Source: Christensenella minuta
GTDB taxonomy: Bacteria; Bacillota; Clostridia; Christensenellales; Christensenellaceae
Length of the DNA: 64,000 nucleotides
NCBI RefSeq assembly: GCF_003628755.1
Contig: NZ_CP029256.1
Span: forward strand, 1,321,585-1,385,584
Direction: 5' to 3'
Shown piece after piece: positions 35,476 to 44,471 of this stretch. Position 1 is the stretch's first letter. Every line of letters begins with the position of its first letter. The translations under genes and the position numbers were made by a program. The notes below the pieces were generated by a model that was not told the DNA's origin, did not search any database, and saw only the letters and a list, made by a program, of their open reading frames with translations.

Positions 35476-36993
35476 TCATCCCTGCCCGGTTGCGTAGCGC
35501 ATGATGACCTCCTGCGCGTCGTCATTAAGCTCGCTGCGCTCAACGATGCCGGTCATTTTCCCGTGGTACATGATCGCAATGCGGTCGCTCAAAAGCAGCA
35601 GCTCGGGAAGCTCCGAGGATACCAGGATCACCGATACGCCCTCTTTGGTCAGGTTGTCGATGATGCTGTATATTTCCGCCTTCGCGCCCACATCGATCCC
35701 GTGCGTCGGTTCGTCCAGCATCAGGATTTTTGGCTTTGCCAGCAGCCACCTCGAAAGGATCGCTTTTTGCTGGTTGCCGCCCGACAGGTTAATGATCGCC
35801 TTTTCCACGGTCGGCGTTTTGATATTCAGCTGTTTGACGCTTTGTTCCGCTCGTTCGATCTCTTTTTTGCGGTTGACGAGCGTACCCGTCTTGCATTCCC
35901 TGATCGTTGCGATATTGATGTTGTCTCTTACGGAAAGCTCCAGGAAGAGTCCTTTGACCTTTCGTTCCTCCGGGATCAGGCCAAGCCCCGCTTCCGTGGC
36001 GACCTGCGGATGGACCATGTTCATCTTTTTCCCTTCCACAAAGATTTCGCCGCTGTCCGCCGGCTCGTACCCGAAGATCGCTTCCAGTATTTCCGACCGG
36101 CCCGCGCCCACCAGTCCGGCAAACCCGAGCACCTCGCCCTTCTTCAGCTCGAACGATACATCCTCGAACGCTCCTTTCTTGGAAAGGCTCCTCACCTCGA
36201 GGATCGTTTTGTCCTCCGGTCCATGCTTCGCATTCTTTTTCAGGCTGTGCATCTGGTCGTCTAGCTGTCTGCCGACCATATACTGCACCACTTTATCGTT
36301 GTCGAAATCGCCGACCGGCCCCGTGACGACGTGCTGTCCGTCGCGCAGGATTGTCACCGTGTCCGCCAGCTTGAAAATTTCGTTGAGGCGGTGGGATACG
36401 TAAACGATGCCCACTCCCTTTTGTTTCAGATCGCGTATAATATCCATCAGGATCGCGGTCTCTTTATTTGTGAGCGCGGCGGTCGGCTCGTCGAACATAA
36501 TGAAGTCCGGATGCTGGGAAAGCGCTTTGGCGATCTCTATCAGCTGCTTGTCTGCCATGCCGAGGTCTGCCACCGTCGTTCCCGGGCGGATATGCTCGAG
36601 ATGCAGCTCCTCGAGCAGTTCCACCGTTTTGCGCTTTACTTCATCCCGTTTTATCATTGCCCCGCTTGCGGGATAGTGCCCCATAAAGATATTGTTCTGT
36701 ACGTCGAGGAAGGGGAACAGCGAATTTTCCTGATGCACCATTCCGATTCCCATGTTCTGCGCGTCAAGGGGGGTCCGGAAGCGTACTTCCTTTCCCTTCC
36801 AAAAAATTTTCCCTTCCGTCTGCGGATAGGTCCCGAACATAATGTTCATAATCGTCGACTTGCCCGCGCCGTTTTCGCCAAGAATTGCATGCACTTCGCC
36901 TTTTTTCACCTGCAGGTTTACATCCTGCAGCGCTTTTACGCCGGGGAAATGCTTGGATACGTTTTTGAGTTCGATCAACATATCTTGATCCAT
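35476..36993 (-). CDS. Sugar ABC transporter ATP-binding protein, third operon
   Basis: 505 residues, tandem ATPase domains: GENGAGKST, 'VADLGMADKQLIEIAKALS', 'FIMFDEPTAALTNKE' in the first half; GLVGAGRSE, 'LSGGNQQKAILSRWL', 'ILMLDEPTHGIDVGAK' in the second. It is separated by 23 bp from the permease gene upstream and 71 bp from the lipoprotein gene downstream. Confidence 0.95.
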   Translation of the reverse strand: MDQDMLIELKNVSKHFPGVKALQDVNLQVKKGEVHAILGENGAGKSTIMNIMFGTYPQTEGKIFWKGKEVRFRTPLDAQNMGIGMVHQENSLFPFLDVQNNIFMGHYPASGAMIKRDEVKRKTVELLEELHLEHIRPGTTVADLGMADKQLIEIAKALSQHPDFIMFDEPTAALTNKETAILMDIIRDLKQKGVGIVYVSHRLNEIFKLADTVTILRDGQHVVTGPVGDFDNDKVVQYMVGRQLDDQMHSLKKNAKHGPEDKTILEVRSLSKKGAFEDVSFELKKGEVLGFAGLVGAGRSEILEAIFGYEPADSGEIFVEGKKMNMVHPQVATEAGLGLIPEERKVKGLFLELSVRDNINIATIRECKTGTLVNRKKEIERAEQSVKQLNIKTPTVEKAIINLSGGNQQKAILSRWLLAKPKILMLDEPTHGIDVGAKAEIYSIIDNLTKEGVSVILVSSELPELLLLSDRIAIMYHGKMTGIVERSELNDDAQEVIMRYATGQG

Positions 36994-37016
36994 TTTTTAT
37001 TCCTCCCCCGTACAGC

Positions 37017-37994
37017 TTATATTTTCCTGTTCCTGATCCCGTCGAGCACTACCGCGACGATAATGACCGCGCCAAGCGTAATCATCTGCCAATAGGTAGA
37101 GAATTTCAATAATACGAATCCGTTTTTGAGCACACCCATAATCGCCGCGCCGATCAGCACGCCCACAATCGATCCCTTGCCGCCGGACAGGCTTGCGCCG
37201 CCGATTACCACCGCCGCGATCACGTCCATTTCCATGCCGCTGCCCGAGCTGTTGTCCGCGATAGAAAGGTTGCATACGCAGATGGCCCCGGCCAGTGCGC
37301 ACAGCGCCCCGGCGATGCTGTAAACGGTGTACTTTACGCGCTCCGTGCGGATACCGGAAAGCTTGGCCGAACGCTCGTTTCCGCCCACTGCAAAAACCTT
37401 TTTGCCGAACACTGTGCGGTTAAGCAGGATATGGCCGACGATAATGACGGCAAACATGATGATGACGGATACCGGAACACCGTCCGCACCGCCGATCGTA
37501 CCGTTGCCGATAAAGTTGATATAGGAATCGAATTTGATCGGCAGGCCGCCCGTAACGAGATAGGCAAAGCCCTTAATGATGTTCATGGTCGCGAGTGTCG
37601 TAATGAATGCGTTGAGGTTCAGCTTTACGATCAGCAAACTGTTGCACAGCCCGCACAGGAGTCCCACGCCGAGCGTCAGGACCAGCGCGGCCGTCGGATC
37701 GACGCCCGAGGCCACGAAGAAGGCCATCATGATTCCCGAAAGGGTCATCGTACTGCCTACGGAAAGGTCGATGCCCCCCGTAATAATGATAAATGCTTCA
37801 CCAACTGCCATAATGGCAACCAGCGTGATCTGCCGGAGCACATTCATTGCGTTCCCGAAGGTAAAAAACACAGGATTCGCAAGGCCCAGGACCACGCACA
37901 ATACAATCAGCGCAATGAGGATACCAAACTCGTTTACGCTTGCGGCTTTTTTGAGCGGGCTCATCCTTTTTGTTTCCTTTACTTCTGCATCCAT
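37017..37994 (-). CDS. Sugar ABC transporter permease, third operon
   Basis: 325 residues, RbsC type, with 'VAIMAVGEAFIIITGGIDLSVGSTMTLSG' and 'VIAAVVIGGASLSGGKGSIVGVLIGAAIMGVLKNGFVLLKF'. It is the first gene of the third operon, transcribed from the promoter at 38224-38252 across a 220-nt leader that holds a terminator-like hairpin. Confidence 0.93.
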   Translation of the reverse strand: MDAEVKETKRMSPLKKAASVNEFGILIALIVLCVVLGLANPVFFTFGNAMNVLRQITLVAIMAVGEAFIIITGGIDLSVGSTMTLSGIMMAFFVASGVDPTAALVLTLGVGLLCGLCNSLLIVKLNLNAFITTLATMNIIKGFAYLVTGGLPIKFDSYINFIGNGTIGGADGVPVSVIIMFAVIIVGHILLNRTVFGKKVFAVGGNERSAKLSGIRTERVKYTVYSIAGALCALAGAICVCNLSIADNSSGSGMEMDVIAAVVIGGASLSGGKGSIVGVLIGAAIMGVLKNGFVLLKFSTYWQMITLGAVIIVAVVLDGIRNRKI

Positions 37995-38072
37995 TTTCTA
38001 CTCCCCCTTTTATTGCAATATGATTGATGCCGTTTCTGAATTGTTTTGTTTCGTGACTTCCGGGTTAAAAGG

Positions 38073-38170
38073 TAAACGTTTTTTAACAGTTCCTTTTCAA
38101 AAGAGAAATAAATTAAAAATGGACAGGAATAGTATTTTAAGATAAAAAAAGCAGTGGTTAAAAACGTTTA
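38073..38170. repeat. Inverted pair of AACGTTT-centred motifs in the operon leader
   Basis: The plus strand has GTTAAAAACGTTTA at 38157-38170, and the minus strand has TGTTAAAAAACGTTTA over 38088-38073. They form an inverted pair 69 bp apart, and both resemble the LacI-type operators at 10578 and 10707 (AAACGTTTAG). They could be operators for a LacI-family protein. Confidence 0.45.
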
Positions 38171-38188
38171 GGTTCTTAACCACTGCTT
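38149..38188 (-). terminator. Terminator-like hairpin in the 5' leader of the third sugar operon
   Basis: A 13-bp perfect stem AAGCAGTGGTTAA/TTAACCACTGCTT with a 14-nt loop; on the minus strand it is followed by a run of T. It lies about 30-70 nt after the predicted start of transcription and 155 bp before the permease start, so it looks like an attenuator. No antiterminator-binding site was recognised. Confidence 0.65.
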
Positions 38189-38223
38189 GGGATTTATTTT
38201 CACTTATTCGTGATCGCAACTTA

Positions 38224-38252
38224 ATCTTAACCTATTAAGTCAGATGTGTCAA
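38224..38252 (-). promoter_or_regulatory. Promoter of the third sugar operon
   Basis: Minus strand TTGACA (38252-38247), 17 bp, TAAGAT (38229-38224). It is flanked upstream by TGTTATT copies at 38260, 38278 and 38311. Confidence 0.8.
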
Positions 38253-38259
38253 CATTTTT

Positions 38260-38447
38260 TGTTATTTTTTCGATATTTGTTATTAAGTTTATACTTTTAT
38301 GCGGATAATATGTTATTTTTCCCCCTTTTAAAGGCATTTTTCCTTGATATCCGCTTATCCATTTTCTTTTCAGCCGTTTAATTTTTGCTTTAAAATCATA
38401 GTTTCAGCAACAAATTGTTGCTTAAACTAACACTTTTTGATGTTATT
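38260..38447 (+). repeat. Four direct TGTTATT repeats in the divergent control region
   Basis: TGTTATT occurs in the same orientation at 38260-38266, 38278-38284, 38311-38317 and 38441-38447, between the two divergent promoters. DeoR-family repressors often bind direct or inverted repeats of short A/T-rich motifs, so these are candidate binding sites of the adjacent DeoR-type protein. Confidence 0.45.
38399..38429. promoter_or_regulatory. 31-bp near-perfect palindrome, candidate DeoR operator
   Basis: Left arm TAGTTTCAGCAACAA (38399-38413) and the complement of the right arm (38415-38429) differ at one base around centre A38414. It is 51 bp upstream of the DeoR-type promoter's -35. Confidence 0.6.
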
Positions 38448-38479
38448 ATCACATTTTTGGATGGTTTTCGAGATTTTTC

Positions 38480-38508
38480 TTTACTTTTTTCACAGGCTGC
38501 GCTATACT
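38480..38508 (+). promoter_or_regulatory. Promoter of the DeoR-type gene
   Basis: TTTACT (38480-38485), 17 bp, TATACT (38503-38508), 34 bp before the start codon. Confidence 0.7.
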
Positions 38509-38542
38509 TAAGAAAATTTTTGTTAAACAAGAAAGAAACGTC

Positions 38543-39331
38543 ATGAGTAAGAAAGCAGACCGGCTCAACCGTATCATGCAAATATTGAAGATGCGCAACG
38601 GCGCTTCCATCCGGGAACTGTCCTCCGAGCTTGAGGTTTCGGAAATGACGGTCCGGCGGGACCTTGAAGTGCTGAGCGCAAGCCGTCTCGTTACGCTGAT
38701 CCAGGGCGTGGCCATATACCATCCCGCGAACGAAACAGAGGGAGAGGCAATCCTCAATAAAGAATACAACCTTTCGGCCGAGCATCTTTCCCACAGGTCC
38801 GAAAAAGAGCGGATCGGCGCAAAGGCCGCTTCCCTCCTCGAGCCGAACGACGTAATCGTGATCGATACCGGCACGACGACAGAGCAGCTCGCGCGCTTCA
38901 TCCCCGAAGCGGCGGCGCTCACCGCGCTGTGCTACAATATGAATATTCTCATTGAGCTGAACCAAAAGAAAAACACAAAAATCATCTGCGGCGGCGGTTA
39001 CTACCACTCCAACACGCAGATGTTCCAGAGTCCGGAGGGCATTTCCCTGATCTCAAGGACGTGCGCCAACAAGGCATTTATTTCGGCTGCCGGTATCAGC
39101 AGCAAAATGGCGGTCACCTGCATCGATCAATACGAGATCGAAACCAAAAAGGCGGCGATCGCTTCGGCGCTCACAAAGATTCTGCTTGCAGACTCTTCTA
39201 AATTCGATAAAGTATGTCCGGCCATGTTCGCCAATCTGACGGAATTCGATATGATTATTACGGACAAAGGACTCAGTGAAGAATGGCTTGATTACATCGG
39301 CCAGATGGAAATCGAGCTTCTCCTCGTCTGA
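38543..39331 (+). CDS. DeoR-family transcriptional regulator
   Basis: 262 residues. N-terminal helix-turn-helix 'RIMQILKMRNGASIRELSSELEVSEMTVRRDLEVLSA' (the DeoR signature), then a sugar-phosphate-sensing domain with 'NDVIVIDTGTTTEQLARFIP' and 'KIICGGGYYHSNTQMFQSPEG' and 'LLADSSKFDKV'. It is divergent from the third sugar operon and very probably controls it, sensing a sugar phosphate made by the kinase. The ribosome site is weak (AAGAAAG). A nitroreductase gene follows 45 bp later. Confidence 0.9.
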   Translation: MSKKADRLNRIMQILKMRNGASIRELSSELEVSEMTVRRDLEVLSASRLVTLIQGVAIYHPANETEGEAILNKEYNLSAEHLSHRSEKERIGAKAASLLEPNDVIVIDTGTTTEQLARFIPEAAALTALCYNMNILIELNQKKNTKIICGGGYYHSNTQMFQSPEGISLISRTCANKAFISAAGISSKMAVTCIDQYEIETKKAAIASALTKILLADSSKFDKVCPAMFANLTEFDMIITDKGLSEEWLDYIGQMEIELLLV

Positions 39332-39376
39332 GCCCGCCGTTCCATTTATTTCATTGGAAACAGGAGAGGAATCAAT

Positions 39377-39892
39377 ATGGATGCACTGGAAGCAATTTTC
39401 ACCAGGCGGAGTATCCGCAAATATACCCCGCGGCAGGTAGCGGACGATACTGTCAGCCTGCTGCTCAAGGCGGGAATGGCCGCGCCTACCTGCGTGAATA
39501 ACCTCGACTGGCAGTTCGTTGTCATCCGCGGCCGGGAACATATGGAAAAGATCATAGAGCTGAAGCCCGGGAACGCCGACATGCTGCGCGAGGCTTCCGC
39601 CGCCATCATGGTGTGCGGCGATATGAATCTCGCCTATCCCGGGAACCCCGATTACTGGATACAGGACTGCGCAGCGGCAACGCAGAATATACTCATTGCC
39701 GCGACCGCCCTCGGCCTTGGAAGCGTCTGGCTGGGCGTATGGCCAAACGGAGGGCGCGCGCAGGCGCTCCGCGAATACTTCAGCCTTGCGGAAGCGCTCG
39801 TCCCCTTTTCCATCGTCTCTCTTGGCTATCCCGCTGAACACAAGGACCCCCGCGATCTTTTCGATCCGCGCAAGGTCCATTACGCCGGCTGA
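39377..39892 (+). CDS. Nitroreductase-family flavoprotein
   Basis: 171 residues, the short type. FMN-binding 'FTRRSIRKYTPRQV' (9-22), 'LLKAGMAAPTCVNNLDWQFVVIRG' and 'AATQNILIAATALGLGSVWLGV' are family markers. It uses NAD(P)H and FMN to reduce nitro compounds, quinones or similar. GGAGAGG precedes the ATG. It may be co-transcribed with the DeoR-type gene, but a functional link is not evident. Confidence 0.88.
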   Translation: MDALEAIFTRRSIRKYTPRQVADDTVSLLLKAGMAAPTCVNNLDWQFVVIRGREHMEKIIELKPGNADMLREASAAIMVCGDMNLAYPGNPDYWIQDCAAATQNILIAATALGLGSVWLGVWPNGGRAQALREYFSLAEALVPFSIVSLGYPAEHKDPRDLFDPRKVHYAG

Positions 39893-39902
39893 AAAAGCGT
39901 TC

Positions 39903-40197
39903 TCAGCCGATATGTCCGCCAAACACATCGGGATCGCGTCCGAACGGCAGTCTCCTGCCAAGGCCGTCGATCCTTTTCATATTCTCTGCCGAAAGCCTAA
40001 GATCAAATAGCCCTGCGTTTTCCACGATGCGGTATTTCGGGATACGTTGACGCCCCTTTAAGGTGCCGCCGCAGCGTTGCCTGCGCGGGCGTCTTGCCGT
40101 ATTCCCCGCCGGTCTACTCCGCCAGCGGTCTTCCGCCTGATGCCCATGGAAAACGGGCCCCAGGCCGTAACAGAAATTCCGTTGTTGTGCAAATCCG
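39903..40197 (-). pseudogene. Aldo/keto reductase C-terminal remnant
   Basis: Minus-strand fragments match the last third of aldo/keto reductases in three frames: 'DLHNNGISVTAWGPF' from 40195, 'EYGKTPAQATLRRHLKG' in another frame, then 'QRIPKYRIVENAGLFDLRLSAENMKRIDGL' to a stop near 39903. At least two frameshifts and the missing N-terminal two thirds show it is dead. The remnant begins directly after the stop of the PHP gene, suggesting a deletion that fused the two. Confidence 0.75.
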
Positions 40198-40956
40198 TCA
40201 CCGTGTCTCCTTTTCCGCTTTCCCGCGTTTGCAGGCCGTTTCGATCCGCGTTCTCCGCTCGCACAGATATTCGCTGAATGCCGCGAGATTGCGGCTGACA
40301 ACAAGCTCCTCCGGAAATCCCGTCTCCCCCAGTATGCGGACGGCATGCTCGAAACAGCCGATTTTATAACAAATATGCGCATCGGACGAGACCGTGATAC
40401 GCACATCCTTTTGTTTGCACAGGCGCAGGAATTCCAGGCAGTTCGGCCGCGATCCTTTTCGGTATATAAACGAATTGTTGTTGATCTCAATCAGCTTATT
40501 CATACGCCTTGCCGCTTCTACAACCGCTTCCGCATCCGCTTCAAAGCGCGGGTTTCCCGGATGCCCGATCACGTCGATATACGGATTGCCGAGGGCCCCA
40601 AGCATCGCTTCCGTGTGCTGCGTCCTGCTTCCGGGCATAACGATTCCGTCGTGGATCGAGGCGATCGCAAAATCCGTATATTCCAGGTACCGGTCCGAAA
40701 TATCGAGGCGGCCCGAATAATCCAGGATGTTTGCTTCCGTTCCGTTCACAACGCGCACTCCCTCGATAAATTCAGGTCCCCCCGAAAGCACAGTCACAAG
40801 AAACTCCACGGCGGCTCCCTCCATTGCGGGACCGTGATCCGTACAGCAAATCCCTTCCATTCCCGCCTGCTTTGCCGCAAGCGCATTTTCCCTGACCGTG
40901 GAGCGTGCATGCCCGCTTGAAATGGTATGCGTATGCGGGTCTACCAGAAATCTCAT
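40198..40956 (-). CDS. PHP-domain phosphoesterase (YcdX-like)
   Basis: 252 residues from the ATG at 40956 with GGAGG upstream. Metal-binding PHP motifs: 'DPHTHTISSGHA' (I), 'CTDHGPAM' (II), 'GTEANILD' , 'ASIHDG', 'VIGHPGN' and 'VSSDAHI'. This is the YcdX-type trinuclear zinc site. It hydrolyses a phosphate ester in the cytoplasm. The C-terminal tail 'RTRIETACKRGKAEKETR' runs beyond the usual end and may come from the junction with the aldo/keto reductase remnant. Confidence 0.88.
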   Translation of the reverse strand: MRFLVDPHTHTISSGHARSTVRENALAAKQAGMEGICCTDHGPAMEGAAVEFLVTVLSGGPEFIEGVRVVNGTEANILDYSGRLDISDRYLEYTDFAIASIHDGIVMPGSRTQHTEAMLGALGNPYIDVIGHPGNPRFEADAEAVVEAARRMNKLIEINNNSFIYRKGSRPNCLEFLRLCKQKDVRITVSSDAHICYKIGCFEHAVRILGETGFPEELVVSRNLAAFSEYLCERRTRIETACKRGKAEKETR

Positions 40957-41205
40957 AAGTTTATCCTCCGTTTCATCGAAAAACACCGGGGTGTCCCGGC
41001 TTGCGGAGAACAATAGCAATTACCTGTTTGGTGAAATGTAGTTTCCGGCCTCCTTCTATGGCTCCCTGATTATACCACGGTCCGCCCCGCAAAGTAAATC
41101 CGCCTCCGGAAATGGAGGCCCTTTTCTTCAATGTCCGTTTTTAGGGCCGCGGGCCGCATGCCGGGACCTTTTTTGATATCCGCCCTGCTTTTGGCCCCCG
41201 GCGGT

Positions 41206-44064
41206 TTATTTCTTCTTGGGCTGCAAATAATGCTCGGGGGTCGCATTGTCGAAAATGCGCTTCAGGTACTCTCCTGTATAGCTGCCCGGCGTTTCCGCAA
41301 CCTCCTTGGGTGCGCCCTTGGCAATCACCGTACCGCCCTTGTCGCCGCCGTCCGGCCCCATATCGATGATGTAATCCGCACTCTTGATGACATCGAGGTT
41401 ATGTTCTATGACCACCACCGTATTGCCCTTGTCCGCAAGGCGGTTCAGGACCTTCACAAGGCGCTTCACATCGTCCATGTGCAGGCCCGTCGTGGGCTCG
41501 TCGAGGATAAAGAGCGTATTTCCCGTCTGCTTCTTCGCAAGGTGCGTGGCAAGCTTCACACGCTGCGCCTCTCCGCCCGAAAGCGTGGTCGAGGGCTGTC
41601 CCAGCTTGATATAGGAAAGCCCCACGTCCAGCAGTACCTTCAGCTTGCTTTCGATGCGCGGGATATTCTCGAAGAACTTGTATGCCTCTTCCACCGTCAT
41701 ATCCAGCACTTCAAAAATATTTTTGCCCTTGTAGCGCACTTCAAGGGTCTCACGGTTATAACGCTGTCCCTTGCATACCTCGCACGGCACATATACGTCC
41801 GGCAGGAAGTGCATTTCAATCTTGATGATACCGTCGCCGCGACACGCTTCGCAGCGTCCGCCCTTAACGTTAAAGGAGAACCTTCCCTTCTGGTATCCGC
41901 GCGCCTTCGCATCCTGTGTCATGGCGAAAATATCGCGGATTATATCGAACAAGCCGGTATACGTCGCCGGATTGGAACGCGGCGTCCGGCCGATAGGCGA
42001 CTGGTCGATATCCACGATCTTGTCTACGTACTCCAGTCCGTCGATGCGGTCGTGCCTGCCCGGCCGGTCTTTGGAATGATAAAATTTCTGCATCGCCGCC
42101 TTTTTCAGGATATGGTTCACCAGCGAAGATTTTCCGCTGCCCGATACGCCCGTTACCGCGGTGATTACGCCTGTCGGGAAGGAAACGTCGATATCCTTCA
42201 AGTTGTTTTCCTTTGCGCCGCGTACGGTGATCCATTTTTTCGGCTTCCTCAGCTTCGCCGGGATGCGAATCAGCTTTTTTCCGGACAGGTATTGCCCGGT
42301 GATGCTTTTTTTATTCGCCATGATCTGCTCCGGCGTGCCTTCCGCGACCACCTTGCCGCCGTGCGCCCCCGCTCCCGGCCCGATATCCACGATGTGGTCG
42401 GCGTTCAGCATCGTTTCTTCGTCATGCTCTACCACGATCAGCGTGTTTCCAATATCCCGGAGCCCTTTCAGCGTCGCGAGAAGCTTATCGTTGTCCTTTT
42501 GGTGCAGGCCGATACTCGGTTCGTCGAGGATATACAGCACGCCCATAAGTCCGCTGCCGATCTGCGTCGCCAGGCGGATACGCTGCGCCTCACCGCCCGA
42601 AAGCGTTCCCGCCGCGCGGGAAAGCGTAAGGTAATCGAGCCCTACGTTAATCAGAAAATCGAACCGCGCGTTGAGTTCCTTTAAAACGCGCTCCGCGATC
42701 ATCTTCTGTTTGCTGCTGAGCTTCACGGTATTCACATATTCGCGCGCCGCACGGATCGACATATCCGAAAGCTCGGCAATGTTCTTATCGCCGATCTTCA
42801 CGGCGAGCGTTTCCGGCTTATAGCGCTGCCCGCGGCATACGGGGCACGGCGTTTCCACCATATATCCTTCGATCTCGCCCTTCATGTATTCCGAGGTTGT
42901 CTCTGCGTACCGCCGCTCGAGATTGGGAATGATGCCCTCGAAAGCGGCGTTATAATGGCCGGAACCGCCCATTCCGTCATATTCCACGCGCAGCTTTTCC
43001 CCGTCCGTACCATATAAAAGCGCGTGCTTCACCTCGGCCGGCAGGTCCTCGTAAGGGGTATCCATATCGAAATGATAGCGCTTCATCATCGCATCGAGAT
43101 AATTTTTAGCAATTGTCCCGACCGTACCGAAATTCCATCCCGAGGCCTTTACCGCTCCCTCGCGCAGCGTCTTCGTCTTATCCGGCACGATGAGGTCCGG
43201 ATCGATCTTCAGCAGCATGCCGAGGCCCGTGCACTCCGGGCAGGCGCCGAACGGGCTGTTGAAGGAAAACATCCGCGGGGAAAGCTCTTCGATGCTCACG
43301 CCGCAGTCCGCGCAGGCAAAGTTTTCATTCATCAGGGTTTCCTTGCCCGTATCCATATTGCGGACGATCACAAGGCCGTCCGCCATCCTCAGTGCCATTT
43401 CGATGGAGTCTGCCGCGCGCTTTGCGCTTTCCGGCTTCACGATAATGCGGTCCACCACTGCGGAGACCGAATGCTTCTTCTGCTTTTCCAGCTTGATCTC
43501 CGTATCAAGCTCCACCGTTTCTCCGTCCACCACCGCACGCACATAGCCTTCCTTCGCAAGGCCTTCGAGCACCTTCTTGTGCTCGCCCTTTTTCGCACGG
43601 ATTACGGGGGCAAGGATCATCAGCTTCGTGCCCTCGGGATGCTTCATCACCTGATCCACCATCTGGTCCACGGTCTGGCGCGAAATCTTCTTGCCGCACT
43701 TCGTGCAATATACCTCGCCCGCCCGTGCGTAAAGCAGTCTTAAATAGTCGTGTATCTCCGTTACCGTCCCCACCGTGGAGCGCGGATTGCGCGCGGTCGT
43801 CTTCTGGTCGATGGAAATTGCAGGCGAAAGCCCCTCAATGAGGTCCACATCCGGCTTTTTCATCTGTCCCAGGAACTGCCGCGCATAGGAAGAGAGGGAT
43901 TCCACATACCGCCGCTGTCCCTCCGCGTAGATCGTATCGAACGCAAGCGACGATTTTCCACTGCCCGAAAGCCCGGTAATCACAATAAATTTATCGCGCG
44001 GGAGAGTGATGTCTATATTTTTCAGATTATGCTCCCGCGCACCCTTGATGCGTAAATAGTCCAT
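41206..44064 (-). CDS. uvrA: Excinuclease ABC subunit A
   Basis: 952 residues, normal length. Walker [10 protein letters not shown] (30-38) and second [12 protein letters not shown] signatures [12 protein letters not shown] and [12 protein letters not shown], and zinc-finger Cys pairs (CTKC..., CADC/CPEC, CEAC, CEVC). It finds DNA damage with UvrB in nucleotide excision repair. The start overlaps nothing; uvrB lies 1.5 kb away with a Gfo/Idh gene between them, an unusual separation. Confidence 0.98.
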   Translation of the reverse strand: MDYLRIKGAREHNLKNIDITLPRDKFIVITGLSGSGKSSLAFDTIYAEGQRRYVESLSSYARQFLGQMKKPDVDLIEGLSPAISIDQKTTARNPRSTVGTVTEIHDYLRLLYARAGEVYCTKCGKKISRQTVDQMVDQVMKHPEGTKLMILAPVIRAKKGEHKKVLEGLAKEGYVRAVVDGETVELDTEIKLEKQKKHSVSAVVDRIIVKPESAKRAADSIEMALRMADGLVIVRNMDTGKETLMNENFACADCGVSIEELSPRMFSFNSPFGACPECTGLGMLLKIDPDLIVPDKTKTLREGAVKASGWNFGTVGTIAKNYLDAMMKRYHFDMDTPYEDLPAEVKHALLYGTDGEKLRVEYDGMGGSGHYNAAFEGIIPNLERRYAETTSEYMKGEIEGYMVETPCPVCRGQRYKPETLAVKIGDKNIAELSDMSIRAAREYVNTVKLSSKQKMIAERVLKELNARFDFLINVGLDYLTLSRAAGTLSGGEAQRIRLATQIGSGLMGVLYILDEPSIGLHQKDNDKLLATLKGLRDIGNTLIVVEHDEETMLNADHIVDIGPGAGAHGGKVVAEGTPEQIMANKKSITGQYLSGKKLIRIPAKLRKPKKWITVRGAKENNLKDIDVSFPTGVITAVTGVSGSGKSSLVNHILKKAAMQKFYHSKDRPGRHDRIDGLEYVDKIVDIDQSPIGRTPRSNPATYTGLFDIIRDIFAMTQDAKARGYQKGRFSFNVKGGRCEACRGDGIIKIEMHFLPDVYVPCEVCKGQRYNRETLEVRYKGKNIFEVLDMTVEEAYKFFENIPRIESKLKVLLDVGLSYIKLGQPSTTLSGGEAQRVKLATHLAKKQTGNTLFILDEPTTGLHMDDVKRLVKVLNRLADKGNTVVVIEHNLDVIKSADYIIDMGPDGGDKGGTVIAKGAPKEVAETPGSYTGEYLKRIFDNATPEHYLQPKKK

Positions 44065-44286
44065 TTTTCCTCCGTTTGTCTATATTACAGCCTCTCGGCG
44101 CATGCTCCGCGGCCAAACGCCCGCATGCTCGGGAAAAGCTGCCGTCCCTCCAGGACTTTCCTCCGGCCCGCTCCCACAGGCTTGCCGCAAAGGCATCCGG
44201 TTTTTTTCCTGCAGCGGCAAACCCATTTTTCCGCGCATCCTGCCGGCGGAACAGGCCGTTTCCCGCTTGCCACATCCCATTTTACC

Positions 44287-44314
44287 AAAAAAGTCGCCGC
44301 TTCGCGACTTTTTT
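44287..44314. terminator. Bidirectional terminator between divergent genes
   Basis: AAAAAAGTCGC/GCGACTTTTTT with a 6-nt loop lies in the 407-bp gap between the divergent uvrA and Gfo/Idh genes. No gene runs into it in either direction now. The rest of the gap (44065-44286) holds no gene I can support. Confidence 0.7.
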
Positions 44315-44393
44315 CTCTCCTCTTTTTCCAGCCGCCGGCTGGGGCACTTTTTTTGGAAGCAGGTGCAAATTTTAACGAATCCGCCTTCATGGA

Positions 44394-44423
44394 TTGCAGG
44401 CGCGCTCCGCCCTGTGCTAAGAT
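44394..44423 (+). promoter_or_regulatory. Promoter of the Gfo/Idh gene
   Basis: TTGCAG (44394-44399), 18 bp, TAAGAT (44418-44423), 48 bp before the start codon. Confidence 0.55.
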
Positions 44424-44471
44424 AAAGGGAAATACAGGATGCGAACTATCAGCAAGCAGGAGGAAAACGCT

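Noticed and set aside
38149-38188. A known riboswitch class in the sugar operon leader
   Set aside because: Only one hairpin with a T-run is seen. I find no conserved motif of a described riboswitch.
41131-42684. A 517-codon plus-strand frame opposite uvrA
   Set aside because: It is antisense to uvrA, which is full length with all motifs. No promoter or start signal supports it.
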